A DNA stretch of 64,000 bases from Labia minor. Its lineage: Eukaryota > Arthropoda > Insecta > Dermaptera > Spongiphoridae. This document shows positions 20,063 through 32,865 of the stretch, piece by piece (position 1 is the first letter of the stretch; each line of letters begins with the position of its first letter). Made by a program: the position numbers and the translations under genes. The stretch lies in NCBI GenBank assembly GCA_963082975.1, contig OY720344.1:11271580-11335579 (forward strand), read 5' to 3'. The notes under the pieces were generated by a model. It saw only the letters and a program-made list of their open reading frames with translations. It was not told where the DNA came from and did no database searches.

Positions 20063-22107
20063 TAACTATTTCTAAAGCTTGATTTTGTTTTTTTTTTATA
20101 TTCAACTTAAAAAGTATAATTCTAGTATCTCATTAAAATCAATTAAAGCAATTTTTATCTTTAAATAAAATATAATTTGTATAAAAACATTTTTATTTCC
20201 TTAAAAAATATTAAATTATTATTTATTTATATAATAAATTGATAAATTAACAAAATATGTATATATTTGAATATAAATTTAAATAAAATCAACCATTAGA
20301 TTTTCTTTTGGAATTTTTTTTTCATTGGAATTTCCTACCTATTCAATTTTCTTCGAAATTTGCAACTCAACATTCTAAACATTGATTCATCAATTATAAA
20401 TTCAAATAACTTTATTTTTTTCATGTTAATACCAAACCTTATAAACATATATTTTATTTTTATATATATTATATTATTATAATTTACTTTCAATTAATCA
20501 ATTAACTTTTTAAATAAATAAATAAATAATTGGAGAGTAAATTTAAAAATTCATATCAACTCCAACCAATAAATTAATAAAACTAAAATAAAATATTAAA
20601 GAATATTTAAAAAATTATTATAGAATTTTAATAATTTATAATTAATCTTCATTCCTATTTGGACGAAAATTATTTCTTTCCTAATTTACAATTAAAGATA
20701 AAAACAAAAAAGAAATAAACAAATGATTTGTAAAATTTAATTCAATGATGTGAAACTAAAATGACAATATTTTTATATTCTTAAGACATATTATGTCGTG
20801 TGCTATATATAGTCAAAGTGTCAAAGTGAAGTTAATGCCAATTTATTATCTTGCTTGTCAACAATATTTTCTAGTTATTTATTTATTTTTTGTTTTTCAA
20901 AATTCCAATAAATTAATTGAATTTGTTAAAATGTAGTTAATCACTACTTATCGTCAACTTTATATTATCTACTACCTTACTTGAACCTAATAAAATAATG
21001 TAATGTGATACTGAAATTAGTGAATATTTTTTTTAATATTATTATATAAGCACTTCATTTTTAATTTTCAAAATATTTACTTTGCATATAGGAAAATCGT
21101 ATAATATGTACATGCAATTATCATCTTTCTATCATCATTAATATAATTTATTAAATATAAAAAAAAAATTAAATTGATGTGCTATATACGAGAATATATG
21201 TAGATAACATTTCATAAATGAAAAGAAAAATGAAAGCAATGCTATTGATTGAATAATATATCGTACGTATAAGAATATAGCCAAAAGGCATTATTATCTA
21301 CTGGCTCCAACTGGCAATTGATATATTATTTACAAATATTTATACCTATATAAAACTCTATAGCATACTTTCATTTGATTTGATATATATATATTCTTGT
21401 TCTTTGTATTAATAATTGTAATAGTTGGATAATGAACCAGATTTTTGTTTAATCTATTACATTGAAAGTTTTTAATTTTATTTATTCAACATTATTTTTT
21501 ATCAAAAAGTTATTAGAATCTTCCCTAATAGGGTTGTGATACATTATATTTAATCGCAATCACTCGAAAATAAAAGAAATAGAAATATATATATATAGAT
21601 TTTAAAGAAATGAAGTAAATACTATACTATACTATGAACAATGATAAGAACTGAACTCTTAGTTCAGATTTAACTTCACTAATTATTAAAATGATAATAG
21701 AAATTTTGGTAATTTATTTATTTTTATTATAAATTATAACAAAGACATTATAAAAAGAGTTTAAATTGATATTATATAAACTTAAGAAGAGAAATTTCAT
21801 AATATCATATTTATTTATTTATTTATTTGTGTTACACAGATACTCCGTCATTTTTTACTCTTTGCGAGTTGTAATCAAATCATTATTAGATGGAATATTT
21901 GTTCATCTACTTCAAAATAAATTTTAGATATACTTACATACATACAAAATTGTTGTAATTAATATTCCATTATTATATTCCGTAAATATAGGCTATGTCT
22001 CTCGTTGATTTGTTTCTCCACACATAGAAGAAACAAAATTATACAATAAAAATTTATATATTTTTATAATTTTATTTAAAAAATTAATTTATTAGTTTAA
22101 AAGAATA
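20063..22107. other. AT-rich DNA, nothing recognised
   Basis: About 2 kb of very AT-rich sequence. No transposon terminus, tRNA-like segment or meaningful open frame was identified. Minor TA runs occur near 21385 and 21584. Confidence 0.45.
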
Positions 22108-22109
22108 TA

Positions 22110-22580
22110 CGAGGGTGGGGTGAAAAGTTTCCAAACCAATGACCAAGAAAAACGATGTTTTTAATTTTTTTTTTTTTTTTTTTGCTTTATTTTTCAACAT
22201 TCAAGATAGCTGAGACCTGTACGATGTCAGCTGAACGTGTGCGAAATATTTTGCACAACCATTTGAATATGGAAAGCTGTGTGTAACGTTGGTGCCGCGT
22301 TTGCTAACGTTAGACCAAAAACTGCTTCGAAAAACCATTTCTACCGACAATTTGGCGCTGTAGGCGTAATCCAAACGAATTTTTGCGTCGATTCATAACT
22401 GTTGATGAGACTTAAATTAATTAAGACTTAAATTAATTAATTTAATTAAATTAATTGGAACACGGTTATGAGAATTGTATCAGTGTTGATGGAGATTATG
22501 TTGAAAAATAAAGCAAAAAAAAAAATTTAAAAACATCGTTTTTCTTGGTCATTGGTTTGGAAACTTTTCACCCACTCTCG
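22110..22580 (+). mobile_element. internally deleted mariner, 471 bp
   Basis: Long inverted termini (CGAGGGTGGGGTGAAAAGTT at the left, its imperfect complement at the right) extend about 50 bp and are flanked by TA on both sides (22108-22109 and 22581-22582), the Tc1/mariner target. The interior keeps a decayed piece of the transposase N-terminal helix-turn-helix region, as in the copy at 28175-28454, plus an AATTAATT-rich patch. The catalytic region is absent. It is non-autonomous; the transposase would have to come from elsewhere. Confidence 0.9.
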
Positions 22581-22582
22581 TA

Positions 22583-23806
22583 CTTATATTTTTTATATAC
22601 ATTACCTATTTCGCAAAATAATAATAATAATAATAATAAAAATAATAATATTGAGTATAATAATAAAATTCAGTTATTTTTAGCATCTTCTTTTACTTAA
22701 TATTGAATATTTTATTATTTTTTTTTTTAAATTCAATGTAAATATTATTTTATTTTAATAATTAATATATAAATATAAATGTTTAAGTTTTTGTTATTTA
22801 TAAATGATTTTAGACTGAAATTAGCATTCTTTCATAAATTAATCCTGTCGCGTGTTTCTTAATTTTAATCGGCATAACAAGGTCTTTATCATCACATGAA
22901 ATTTAATTAATGTTAATATAGATTAATCTTCCTATCACAACCTTTCACTTAAATTTACTTTTGACATTTATTCAGAAGGTTAATATATTTATTTGTATTA
23001 ATAAGTATATCATATATATATATATATGACATCTACTTTTAACATTTTTTGTTTGATGTTACCTCATAATAATTATAATTAAATATCGCATAACGTGAAA
23101 TTTAATTATTAAATATATATTTATATTAAATATCGACACGAAATGAAAATTTCCCTTAAAGCTATTTTAGATAATTTTAACTAAATTTAAGAAAAATTCA
23201 AAATGCAAATTTAGATCATTATACTAATTAAATCAAATCAAAAACAACTTTTTTTTTGTTCTTGTATAAACTAGTTTATGTATATATTTATATTTTATTA
23301 TAACAATTTTAGAATATTTGTAAATTATTTAACTTTCTCCATTATTTATTAATTTGTATAAAAATAGATTTGCATACTTTTACCTATTCAATGTCATAGT
23401 TATTATTAAATACTTTAAATTAATAAAATATTAAATTGATAAATAATAAATATTTATCCCCTAAATTCAATTTAAATGTTTTACACGTCGTAATACATAA
23501 TAAAAATCAATTTTCAATGCACATTATATTCATCTCAATATAATTATTAAAATTAAGTTAAATATTTTTAAAGTGTAATTATTATATTTGAAATATTTAA
23601 TTTAAAAATTTTCTAATTAAAATTGTGATAAGTTTATCTGAAACGTCAAGGAATTATTATTGGTATTTCCTTGAAAAACAATCTTAGTCAATTAACCTAT
23701 AATATTTATTATTATTACAATCATTAAGCAAATTCAAAATGTAAACGGTATTTTATGAAATATTTCATAACCAAGTAATGAAAAAGAAAATTTTTTAAAT
23801 TAATTT
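22583..23806. other. AT-rich DNA with (AAT)n tract
   Basis: (AAT)n at 22617-22640 and T runs. Nothing else was recognised. Confidence 0.45.
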
Positions 23807-23846
23807 TTACCGACCGACGATAGTAAGGGAGGTATTGTTTTATAGA
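23807..23846 (-). repeat. R2 terminal fragment
   Basis: TACCGACCGACGATAGTAAG followed by GGAGGTATTGTTTT is the reverse complement of the right end of full R2 copies (for example 43945-43985). Only this ~40-bp end is present. Confidence 0.75.
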
Positions 23847-25680
23847 TAAAAAACTGTCTAAATTATATTGTTATCGTCAAAATTGTAATTTTCAGGGTTT
23901 TTTTTTGCTTTTGATTTTCTACTGTTAATAATTCGACTTTTTATGTCATTTTTGTTTTTAAAGTTATTCAACTAATAAATATTTAGATAACATCAACAAA
24001 ACTTCATGGTACAACTAAATGTGTAATTTTAACTAATCATCAATATGAATTTATGAAAAAATGTTAATTATATATATTTAAATTTAGAAATTTTAATTAA
24101 TTAATGAAAAATTTAACATTAAAGGAAAAAAGTAATAAAATAATTATTTATAAATAAAAATTTTGTATATTTTAAATAGTAAATAATTATTTTTTCTTAG
24201 AAATAACAATTCTTTTTACTCGGCTTTTGACGTCTGCTGATAAAAAATAAATAAAATAAAACATTAACATTTATATATTTATTTTTTATTTACATGTTTA
24301 TTTCTCAAAATTTCTAAAAAAACAATTTCGTGAGATAAAGGAGGAAAAAATAAAGCTCCATGATTACTTCCTCGCTTTTCCAGTAACCATTTATAAAATA
24401 ATTTAAATTATATACATTATTTAAAGAGTTAAAGTTATATGACATTCTCTAGTATTAAAAAAAAAACTAGGTATATAATATCTGTAATATCTTTAGCACA
24501 TTATACGAATAATACTAGAATCCAACTCGAATCCAATATGAATGAATATTGGTGAAGATTAAGTATTCGATATAATGTGAAATCTTGTATATACATTCAA
24601 TTGAATTTCCAAGTTATATATATATTTTTGTTCGTTTAGTTCCGTGTAAGTTTTTATTATTATGAGAAATTATTCCTGAGTTATTTTCACTTTAAATTGT
24701 GAGATTTGGATCTCAACTTTTCGGCGCCCTTTTTGGCGCCATTTTCAAAAGAGTTTATTCAGGCGACAAAGTCGATTTTGAACTTATTGTGTTCCGAACC
24801 TATTCAATCCCAACAAAATTATGAAAAAATATATATCCTCTATATAATTATGAACAAATAAGATATACGTCAAAAAAATTTCATTCATAATAGAATAATT
24901 TGAAAAGTAGTAAAGATTTTATCATTACTGATTTTTCCGAATGACATTTTCTTTCTAATATATTATATCTGAAATATGAATATTTATTATTTTTACATAA
25001 ATTAAAATTTACATATTTAGTAATTATATTATTATATGATATATATTTAAAAAAAATCATATATTTGAAAGTGCCAACATATGAAACAATGATAATAACA
25101 TAGTAGTCGTAATAATAATGATAAAACATTGTATAATAATTTCCTCAAAGAGAGAGTCAATTGGAACAAAATGAAAAAAATCAGAAAACAAGACTTTTCC
25201 ATTTTGACAGCAATAATTGAGTGATGGAGATCATATAGATATATAAAATGTATGAAAATTATTATACTAGATCATATAAAAGGATAGTAATAATCCTTTC
25301 AATGGTTCCGGTTTTCATTTCACCACAAGAAATGTTAATAATGGTTCATTACAAGTGTTTTTGTAAGAGTGATCTAAAACAAAAAAAAAAACCTTTAGTG
25401 AAATTTCTTTTTTATATAATTAGCATAAAGATTTTATTGTAATATATTTATTATATAATACAACTATACTTATTTTATATTCAAAATAATATAATATTAT
25501 ACTTATTTTTTTTTTTAATTTTAAATATGACAATATAAATATATACTTGTTTTAGAATTTTTAAAGAATAAAAATTAATGATTATTATTATGATTATTTT
25601 ATATACGTAAAATCTATTATAGATTTATGGTTCAATGTTTACTTTTACTTTTAAATATATAAATTTAAATGTGTTAATTG
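23847..25680. other. AT-rich DNA, nothing recognised
   Basis: A small inverted repeat GGCGCC...GGCGCC lies at 24723-24741. Short open frames around 24881-25129 and 25248-25442 are AT-biased and not convincing. No gene supported. Confidence 0.4.
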
Positions 25681-25689
25681 ATATCTCAA

Positions 25690-26075
25690 TATTTTTTTAG
25701 TATTCAAATCTTTTTACCGTCCGTCCGTATAGACGTGTACAACTTGAACGGCTCAAAGTATTTTGATAAAATTTGGTATATTTACTTAATGCATCAGTAG
25801 CATGAATTCATCAGCTTTTGTATATTCGGAAACTGGAAGTGGTAGTTTACAAAGTATTAAGTATCATTGTCCCAAAATATATCACTTAAAATATAGTAGT
25901 AATTAATAATTGAGTAATTAAACTAAACATAAAAAAAAGATAAATATTAACATAATTTAGACATTTTAATTCAAATTTTAAAAAAAATTTTTTTATTCTT
26001 TATATAAGATATATGATGTTTAGAAATTAATTTATTTCAAATCGTCGGTCGGTTCTGTGCCTGGCCACAGCTCAT
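25690..26075 (-). repeat. R2 dispersed repeat, diverged minus copy
   Basis: Contains CCGTCCGTCCGTATAGACG, then AACTTGAACGGCTCA, a 'TACTTAATGCATCAGTAGCATGA' type stretch and, at the far end, AAATCGTCGGTCGGTTCTG followed by TGGCCACAG. These are reverse complements of R2 landmarks in the same order. The middle is replaced by AT-rich sequence. Confidence 0.75.
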
Positions 26076-27075
26076 ATTTTATTTTATTTAAGATTGATTA
26101 TGAATTTTATTTATTTTTTTTCAATTTTAATGCACTCAAAATTATTCCTTTGGCTATTTACATTATACATACATTTATTAATATATCTGAATAAAATAAA
26201 TATTTTAATTATAATTATAATTTTTTTTGTTTTGATCTAAAAATTAATTCTAAATAATTTTAAGTGGCATTTTATTAATATTTAAGAAATATTTACCTAA
26301 CTCTTATATAATATTACAAATGAAATTTTAATTAAATTGTTCTACAGGTGTTTAAAATATTTTCAATCGAAACCAGAAGAGGGCTTAATGTCCTATACGT
26401 CAATAAAATGTTGGAAGAAAATTTATTATTATGGTATTAAGAAGATTATTTACTTATTTTCTTATACTTATGTAACACGAGTGTTAATATATTTTTTGTC
26501 TATTAAAAAATTATGTAGACATTGAATTAATTGAGAGAGTAAATAAGGTTTCGAGCTCAAATATCTCTCCGGTGGTCAATTAACATTCCGCCATGTGTGA
26601 ATAGCGCATACCTTTGTTCATGTTCTGTCGCATTTCACTTCAAATTGATTAAATTACAATCAGTCAATTCCTATCTATTTATGTCAAGTGTATGCCAACG
26701 GGCCTTTTCGTCATAAAATTCATTCATGTAACCGTTTCATTTTCGTTTGATATTATTTAAAATTTGCAATTGGTTTATTGGACAATAAACACCAAAATCA
26801 CTCAAAATATTTATTTTTCAACATCATTATTCACTTAAAATTCCTATTACTTACTTGAATCTAAATTTATATATTAAATTGTTTTGTTAATACGTAATCA
26901 AAAAAAAAAATAATAATATTTATATTATAGTATTATTTTGATTTATTACGTTAAGACAAACGTATATCATTTATAAAATTCTATTTGAATTTGAATTTTT
27001 ATACAAAATATTTCTAGAAAATTTTTAAATTTATTTTTTTTTTTTATAGGTATGTATATATTTAAGAAAATTTTT

Positions 27076-27084
<9 letters not shown>
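26076..27084. other. AT-rich DNA with a GC-richer island
   Basis: The island at about 26530-26760 has balanced composition and no repeat match seen in the window. It shows no strong exon borders. The 62-codon frame ending at 26525 is not convincing. The remainder is AT-rich. Confidence 0.4.

Positions 27085-27118
<34 letters not shown>
27085..27118. repeat. (TA)n microsatellite
   Basis: Uninterrupted TA run immediately before a retroposon-like block. Confidence 0.95.
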
Positions 27119-27119
<1 letters not shown>

Positions 27120-27752
27120 GCTGCTCCGAGCTTCGGCGCTCTCCACACCTAGACGGGGGCTCCGCCCCCTGTACCCCCCCGAGTGTCCCTATTCTGAGCT
27201 ATAACCATCTAACTCCTACCCTGTCCCATCTCTATAGTTTTTTATATATGTTTATTTATGCAGAAAAAAATAATTGACATAATTATTAATTTAATAAAAT
27301 AAAATTTAATAATAAAATTTAAAATTTAATAAAATAAAATTATTTAATAAAATATTAAAATAATAAAAATTAATAAATTTGTAAATAAAATATATAATAC
27401 TTAAAACAAATGTGCCTTTGCGAGTTTCGAACTGAGAGTGCAGTCATAAGATAACGCCTTAGACGGTTCACCCACGAACCACTTTTGTTTGCAAGTCTCC
27501 TATTACGATATATACACATCTGAAATTATCGCCAGCAGTGCCTCTATGATCTAGCATTGTAACTAAACTATTTTTATTTAAATACTTCCCCCTGGAAACA
27601 CCTTACCAATTAGCGGTTTAATAAAAGATGTCTGACATGCCCTGAGACCTACTGAATATGCATAAAAAATTTCATAAGAATCGGTCCAGCCGTTTCGGAG
27701 GAGTATCATTTCAAAGTTTTTTGTGACACGAGAATTTTATATATAAGATATA
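27119..27752 (+). mobile_element. composite retroposon-like repeat
   Basis: Starts TAGCTGCTCCGAGCTTCGGCG, then GGGGGCTCCGCCCCC and a LINE-like fragment (GTGTCCCTATTCTGAGC). The 3' end holds TCGGTCCAGCCGTTTCGGAG and finishes TTTTATATATAAGATA, a type of 3' end I recall from many invertebrate RTE-like LINEs and their non-autonomous partners. It sits between TA-rich tracts, so target duplications cannot be told apart from background. The GC palindrome block recurs at 35107-35155. No intact open frame. Confidence 0.5.
27413..27484 (-). other. tRNA-like pseudogene segment
   Basis: On the minus strand a ~72-nt segment has an A-box-like TGGGTGAACCG followed by TCTAAGGCG, and a good B box, CAGTTCGAAACTC, at tRNA spacing. 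Overall it resembles the Leu/Ser-like tRNA lineage, but the acceptor stem does not pair well, so it is a tRNA-derived relic, probably part of the surrounding retroposon rather than a functional tRNA. Confidence 0.45.
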
Positions 27753-28174
27753 TATATAACAGGAAAAACTTATAGTATTCTAAATATTTAATTATAAAAT
27801 AATCTTTTGAAACTTTTTACTCTTTTACATAATTCTAATTTAAACAACTATTATGATACGAATTAGTTTAGATATATAAATGATGAAAATTTGATTTTTA
27901 TATCAATTGACAACAAATTCTAGAGAACTTTAGTAAAAAAATAAATAAACATAATACACATTCGAAATTTTTGTATACGTACACTATATTTATTAATTAA
28001 CAATTAACAATTAACAATTCTTCCGTTAAAAATCAATTAGAAAATGAAAAAAATTCGATAATTTTTTTTTAAAATAAGAGATTGCTAAAAAAAACGTTAT
28101 TTTTAGTACAAATATTAATAGAATTTTTATAAACAATTCAAGTGTATTTTTGTCACAAATAACAGCTTGTACAA
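27753..28174. other. AT-rich DNA, nothing recognised
   Basis: Simple AT-rich sequence; contains a short AACAATT direct repeat near 27998-28018. Confidence 0.4.
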
Positions 28175-28454
28175 ATATGAATCGACGCAAAAATTCGTTT
28201 GGATTACTCCTTCAGCGCCAAATTGTCGGTAGAAATGGTTTTTCGAAGTAGTTTTTGGTCTAACGTTAGCAAACGTGGCAACCACCTTTCACACAGCTTT
28301 TCCATGTTCAAATGGTTGTGCAAAATATTTCGCACACGTTCAGCTGACATCGTACAGATCTCAGCTATCTTGAAAGTTGAAAAATAAAGCAAAAAAAAAA
28401 ATTTAAAAACATCGTTTTTCTTGGTCAGGCTGGACACTTTTCACCCCACTGTCA
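28175..28454 (-). pseudogene. mariner 5' fragment with transposase HTH
   Basis: Minus-strand terminus TGACAGTGGGGTGAAAAGTG, with TA outside (28455-28456), matches the left end of 22110. Downstream, the frame over 28204-28437 reads KIAEICTMSAERVRNIL, LNMEKLCERWLPRLL and DQKLLRK, the second helix-turn-helix and linker region (pattern ..RWVPRLLT.DQK..R) of mariner transposases. The element breaks off after this, losing the catalytic DD34D domain and the other terminus. The overlapping plus-strand frame is a shadow. Confidence 0.85.
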
Positions 28455-28499
28455 TATATATTATATATCAAATATTATTATTATTATTATTATTTGAAG

Positions 28500-28687
28500 A
28501 TCGATGCACTTCAGCTACTACGGCCATTTGTGCCTTAAGAAATAATCCATCGTACAAGATAAATTTAATTTATCTCCAAGCAATCCCTACAGGGAGAATT
28601 TCATCTTCTTCGCCGGGGTACAGCCAGGGAAACAGTAAATTCCTGAATCTTGACCGATTCCATTGTGTCAGACTCAACTCTCTCCAG
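28500..28687 (+). CDS. possible internal exon (host gene), unrecognised
   Basis: Balanced-composition island with an uninterrupted plus-strand frame of about 62 codons. A possible acceptor TTTGAAG precedes it after a T-rich tract, and a good donor CTCCAG|GTAGAT follows at 28687. Codons are mixed rather than AT-driven, and the frame ends in phase 0 at the donor. Peptide landmarks: SATTAICALRNNPSYK, SSSSPGYSQGNSKFLNLD. I do not recognise the protein. The acceptor is poor, and the minus strand also has an open stretch (containing PWLYPGEEDEILP), so orientation is uncertain. Confidence 0.28.
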
Positions 28688-28690
28688 GTA

Positions 28691-31059
28691 GATCATATAT
28701 TTAATATTATGACAATTTATACTTGTATGATTGATTCATATTTAAATATCGTTTTTTTTATTATAAAAAATTGATTTTTAATATTAATAAGTGAATTATT
28801 TTATTTTGAACACGATTTAGAAAAAAAATACATTATTAAGTGACGTAGATTGAAACAAATGACAAGTTTGTCACTAAATAAATAATAAATGAAAATCTGA
28901 AGGCGTATACAATTTTACACTCGATAAAATTCACATCATACTCTTTCCTACCTTTCCATTTAATTTCACTTCCTTTGAAAGACGTCATCAAGCAAATGAT
29001 TCCAATAAAAATTGATTTAATATATAGAGCTAATATTATATGTATATATATTATTATTATTTCCTTATCAAATAAATACATGTATAAAAATATTAATTTC
29101 ATTTTTATTTCTATAATTAAGACAAGCGGTTCACACCTAAAATGGCAACTACTCCCTCTCAGAATCCTCCACCCCCCCCCCAACTCCAATTTTGTATAAA
29201 TAAATAAATACTTTCTATTTAAGTATTTATTTATTTTTGTATTAGCATCTAATAAATACCTTAATTTCTTTCGAGTTTATATAGATAAAATATTATATAT
29301 ATATTATATAATCATAAGATTTATGATTTAATATTTAAATATCAAATTAAATTGTTTTTGAATTAAAAGCATTTGAATGAAAAATGTGTGGGGGGTATTG
29401 GGATGGCATGAGGTGCGTTCTGTCCTTTAAATGTTTATATACAATTATGATTCGTAAAAAAAGTCTTGTCTGCTATTCTATCTAAAATATTTATAATATA
29501 AAAAATTGAAAATAGATTTCAATTGTAACACACTAAAAACTTATTACTAACATATAGTACGAAGTAAAAGAATATATATTTTCAAACATTTGCATTTACT
29601 GGTATATTCTGTCATATTATTTAATATATATGCAGTAAAAATGAACAAAAACAAAACATTTAATTTCTACCTGAATATTAAATCTTCTTCTAGGATATGA
29701 AAACTAAAATAAAAAATTATTTATTTCAAAATTTGGCAAAATATATTAGAATTTTACTGGAACTTTAAAAAAGGTAATACACTTACTAGGTTTCCATTTT
29801 AATTAAGTAATAGATTGAAGAAACAACAAACCTTGTTGAAAATTTTAATGGAATTCTCTACCAGACAAATAATCTGCTAATTACTAATTATCCCTAAGAA
29901 TGAATGACTGATGAATGAATGAATAATAACGGTAGGGTTATTTCTCTGTTTAGTAAACTTTATAAAACTGATTACTGAATATGATATAATGATAAATAAT
30001 AATAATAATTAATAAATAATTTAATCTACCATTAATTAATGATATTTATACTTCAATATACTTACTTTGAATTAATTAAGTAATTCAAAATAATGAAAAT
30101 AAACTAATATTTAAAAATTTACCACTTTAATTAGTCATTAAAAATACTTCACAAGAGATTTATTTCATATTATTAAATTATTATAAAATTTTTCAATTAG
30201 ACCTTTTTTAATATATAATATATATTTATATTTAAATATCTATAATAAATTATTAGAATTTAATGAGATTAGATAATTTTTGTACATCACTGCTAGAATT
30301 AACTGTTGCCTCTATTCTATTAAAAAGTAAATCAACTTAGAATTATAATAATAGATAATAAGTGTGCTTGTTACAATTAACAGACCATCATGAACTGAAC
30401 TGAATTCGGAAGTGCTGATTCTGCCACCTTTGGTTTGCTGACAGTGTAGTCATCCGAATAGTCCAGGTAATATGTAGAACCATGAAGTGGGTTAAAATCC
30501 AATTACAAATTATTAACATTACAGACCGACAGTAAAGTCAAGTTAATAAAAAGCGTATAATAATTAAAAAAAAATTACCTAAAAACTACTTAGACTTCAA
30601 AAACACTTAAAAAGTGTATTCTAGTAAAAAATTTTGAAGCTTTTTCTAAAATCAGAAAAAGATATATATATACATAAATTATTTTTTTTATTTAACAAAA
30701 TTAGATAAATGGAATTTAATAAAACAAAACATAATTGAATAACTCTCCTATAAATGAGGAATAAATTATATTTAAATTAATATCATTTTGAAAATATTAT
30801 TTCTATTTTTTTTTTTTTTTTTTTTTTTTCAATTTAAAAAATGCATATTATTCATAATGATTTATTATGTACGATATTACTTAAATATATATATAATTAA
30901 TAATTACAAAATATTTAATTAAGAAATTCTATAGTATAAACCTATTTTTTTTTTTTTATTTTAAATTAATTTTAGATAATATTTTTTGATTAAACAAATA
31001 ATAAAATAAAAGTAAATCTATTAAATTCACACACACACAGACACACAGACACCCCTTTA
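28691..31059. other. AT-rich DNA, weak exon-like patch at 30375-30475
   Basis: Mostly AT-rich. Overlapping open frames on both strands at 28836-29199 are unsupported. A patch at 30384-30468 is bordered by TTAACAG and CCAG|GTAATATG but has stops in all frames, so at best it is a noncoding exon. Poly-C and poly-T tracts occur near 29171 and 30807-30829. (ACAC)-rich at 31028-31052. Confidence 0.35.
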
Positions 31060-31510
31060 AAATTGAGGTATATGACTATGGCCGGCGGCGTGGGTGGAGT
31101 CAGGTCAAGCATCGGTCACTGCACACATTCCCTTAGATTTTCGATGTACAATCAAATGACGAAAGAAATCCGCGTTTGGTGTTTTACTGGCAATCAGTTA
31201 TCCCTTCCCCCCCCCCCCCCGTCTTTCCAATGTTTTCACAGACTTTAATCAACCTGGCGTTTATTCCGGTTGGATTCACGAAGTCCATTAATCTTTGGGC
31301 CAACGAGTTCCTGAACGCAGGAATTACCTGCCTAAACGCTCGCTCCTCCATTTAATTTTTAGTCCTTCTCTATTATTTAATGGAAGCAAACATGTGATTT
31401 GATACAGGATAACGATAAAAAATACCCGAAAACGATGTCAGTCAAGATCGTCTCCATTTTAGATACCCGTTTGGGTCAAATCGGATTCCTTCTTGCAAGA
31501 TGTTACTTCT
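31060..31510. other. GC-richer island, function unknown
   Basis: About 450 bp of near-balanced composition in AT-rich surroundings, with GGCCGGCGGCGTGGG near 31080 and a 14-C run at 31207-31220. It matches no repeat family in the window and has no long frame or convincing splice borders; the 61-codon plus frame is weak. A regulatory element or noncoding exon is possible, or an old unrecognised repeat. Confidence 0.35.
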
Positions 31511-32290
31511 TGATAATTTTTTTCATTAAATAATGATTGAATGATTTTTATTATCACAAGATACACATTTGTATTAGTAAATTTAAAATAAATTATGCAT
31601 AATACCGGCTTGTTGCCTAAATATTAATATCCATTGAATGAAAATTGCAAAAGTGAGACAAGCAAATTGAAGAAGAGAGAAGAGATAAATGCATATTAAA
31701 TCTTAAACCTGATCCTAATCACAATTTATGTTAAAAGTCTTATTCTAATAAAATTTTATGTTGTTTTATGAATGGAATAGATTAAATTTGAATTGAATTG
31801 AATGTTCATAATAATTAAGTTAATAGATTTAACCTTAGGCATTTGTTGAAATAATTTATTTAAAAATTATAACGAAACTCAAAAAAAAAAAAAAAAATAA
31901 ATAAATAAACATTTAATAAGATTAATTAAAATTTTAAAAAATAGTCAAGTTGTTAATTATTTTAAAAAACATCAAAATACTTTCTTCTCTTTAAAAGAAA
32001 GTATTTTTCATTTATTTGAAAATTATTTGAATACGTATAAAAAACTACATATTTGAAATTTTTTAATAATTTTAATTTATTTTCAATTAAAAACATGTTT
32101 ATTCTCAATTTTATTATTTATTTTATAATAAATAAATAATTTAAAATATTGACTACTATAAAAAAAACAAATTTCATTCCTATTCAATACACTGATGATG
32201 TAGACAAAAATATATATATAATTATTTTATTTTTAAATTTTCTAATTACTCTGAATTATTTATTTCTTAAATATTTATTTTATATTAAAA
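31511..32290. other. AT-rich DNA, nothing recognised
   Basis: AT-rich with an A run at 31880-31898 and a short inverted repeat near 31977-32010 (CTTTCTTCTC / AAGAAAG). No gene. Confidence 0.4.
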
Positions 32291-32865
32291 TAAGTTGACC
32301 TGTGGCCAGGTCCGAACCGACCGACGGTTTGAAGTAAATTAATTTCCAGCTACAGAAACAATTTCAAATAATTTTAATATAGCTATTAATGTATTAATAA
32401 AAACAGATATGGATATAACATAAATATTTTTAATTTTATTTTATTTATAATAAATATGTAAGACCAGGCTGTGACGACATGAATGGCTGGATGACGTCAT
32501 ATAATTTTAAATCAAGAAAAAAATGATTTTTCTCGAGGATAAAACCAATACAAAGTGCATGATTCGTGGTGATATCTCCTTATGTGAAATTTGATCGTCG
32601 ATCGCTAATACTACCACTTCCGGTTTCCGGATTTGCACCAAAAGTTGATCAATTCATCCCACTGATGCTTAATGCTTAATATACCAAATTTCATCAAAAT
32701 CCGTTCAGCCATTCAGGCTGTACACATCTATACGGACGGACAGACATCATGCTAAAAATACTTTTTTCTGTTAAGAAAATGCATGATTCGTGGAGATAAA
32801 AATCTCCACAATGTGAAATTTGGTGTGAAAACAATACCTCCCTTACTATCGTCGGCCGGTAAAAA
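32291..32865 (+). repeat. R2 dispersed repeat, copy
   Basis: Begins AAGTTGACCTGTGGCCAGG then CCGAACCGACCGACGGTTTG, and ends TACTATCGTCGGCCGGTAAAAA. Left and right ends share the inverted motif ACCGACCGACG/CGTCGGTCGGT. It is shorter than the copies at 43354 and 45107 because of small internal deletions. The 73-codon minus frame inside is repeated, altered, in other copies and looks noncoding. Confidence 0.85.
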
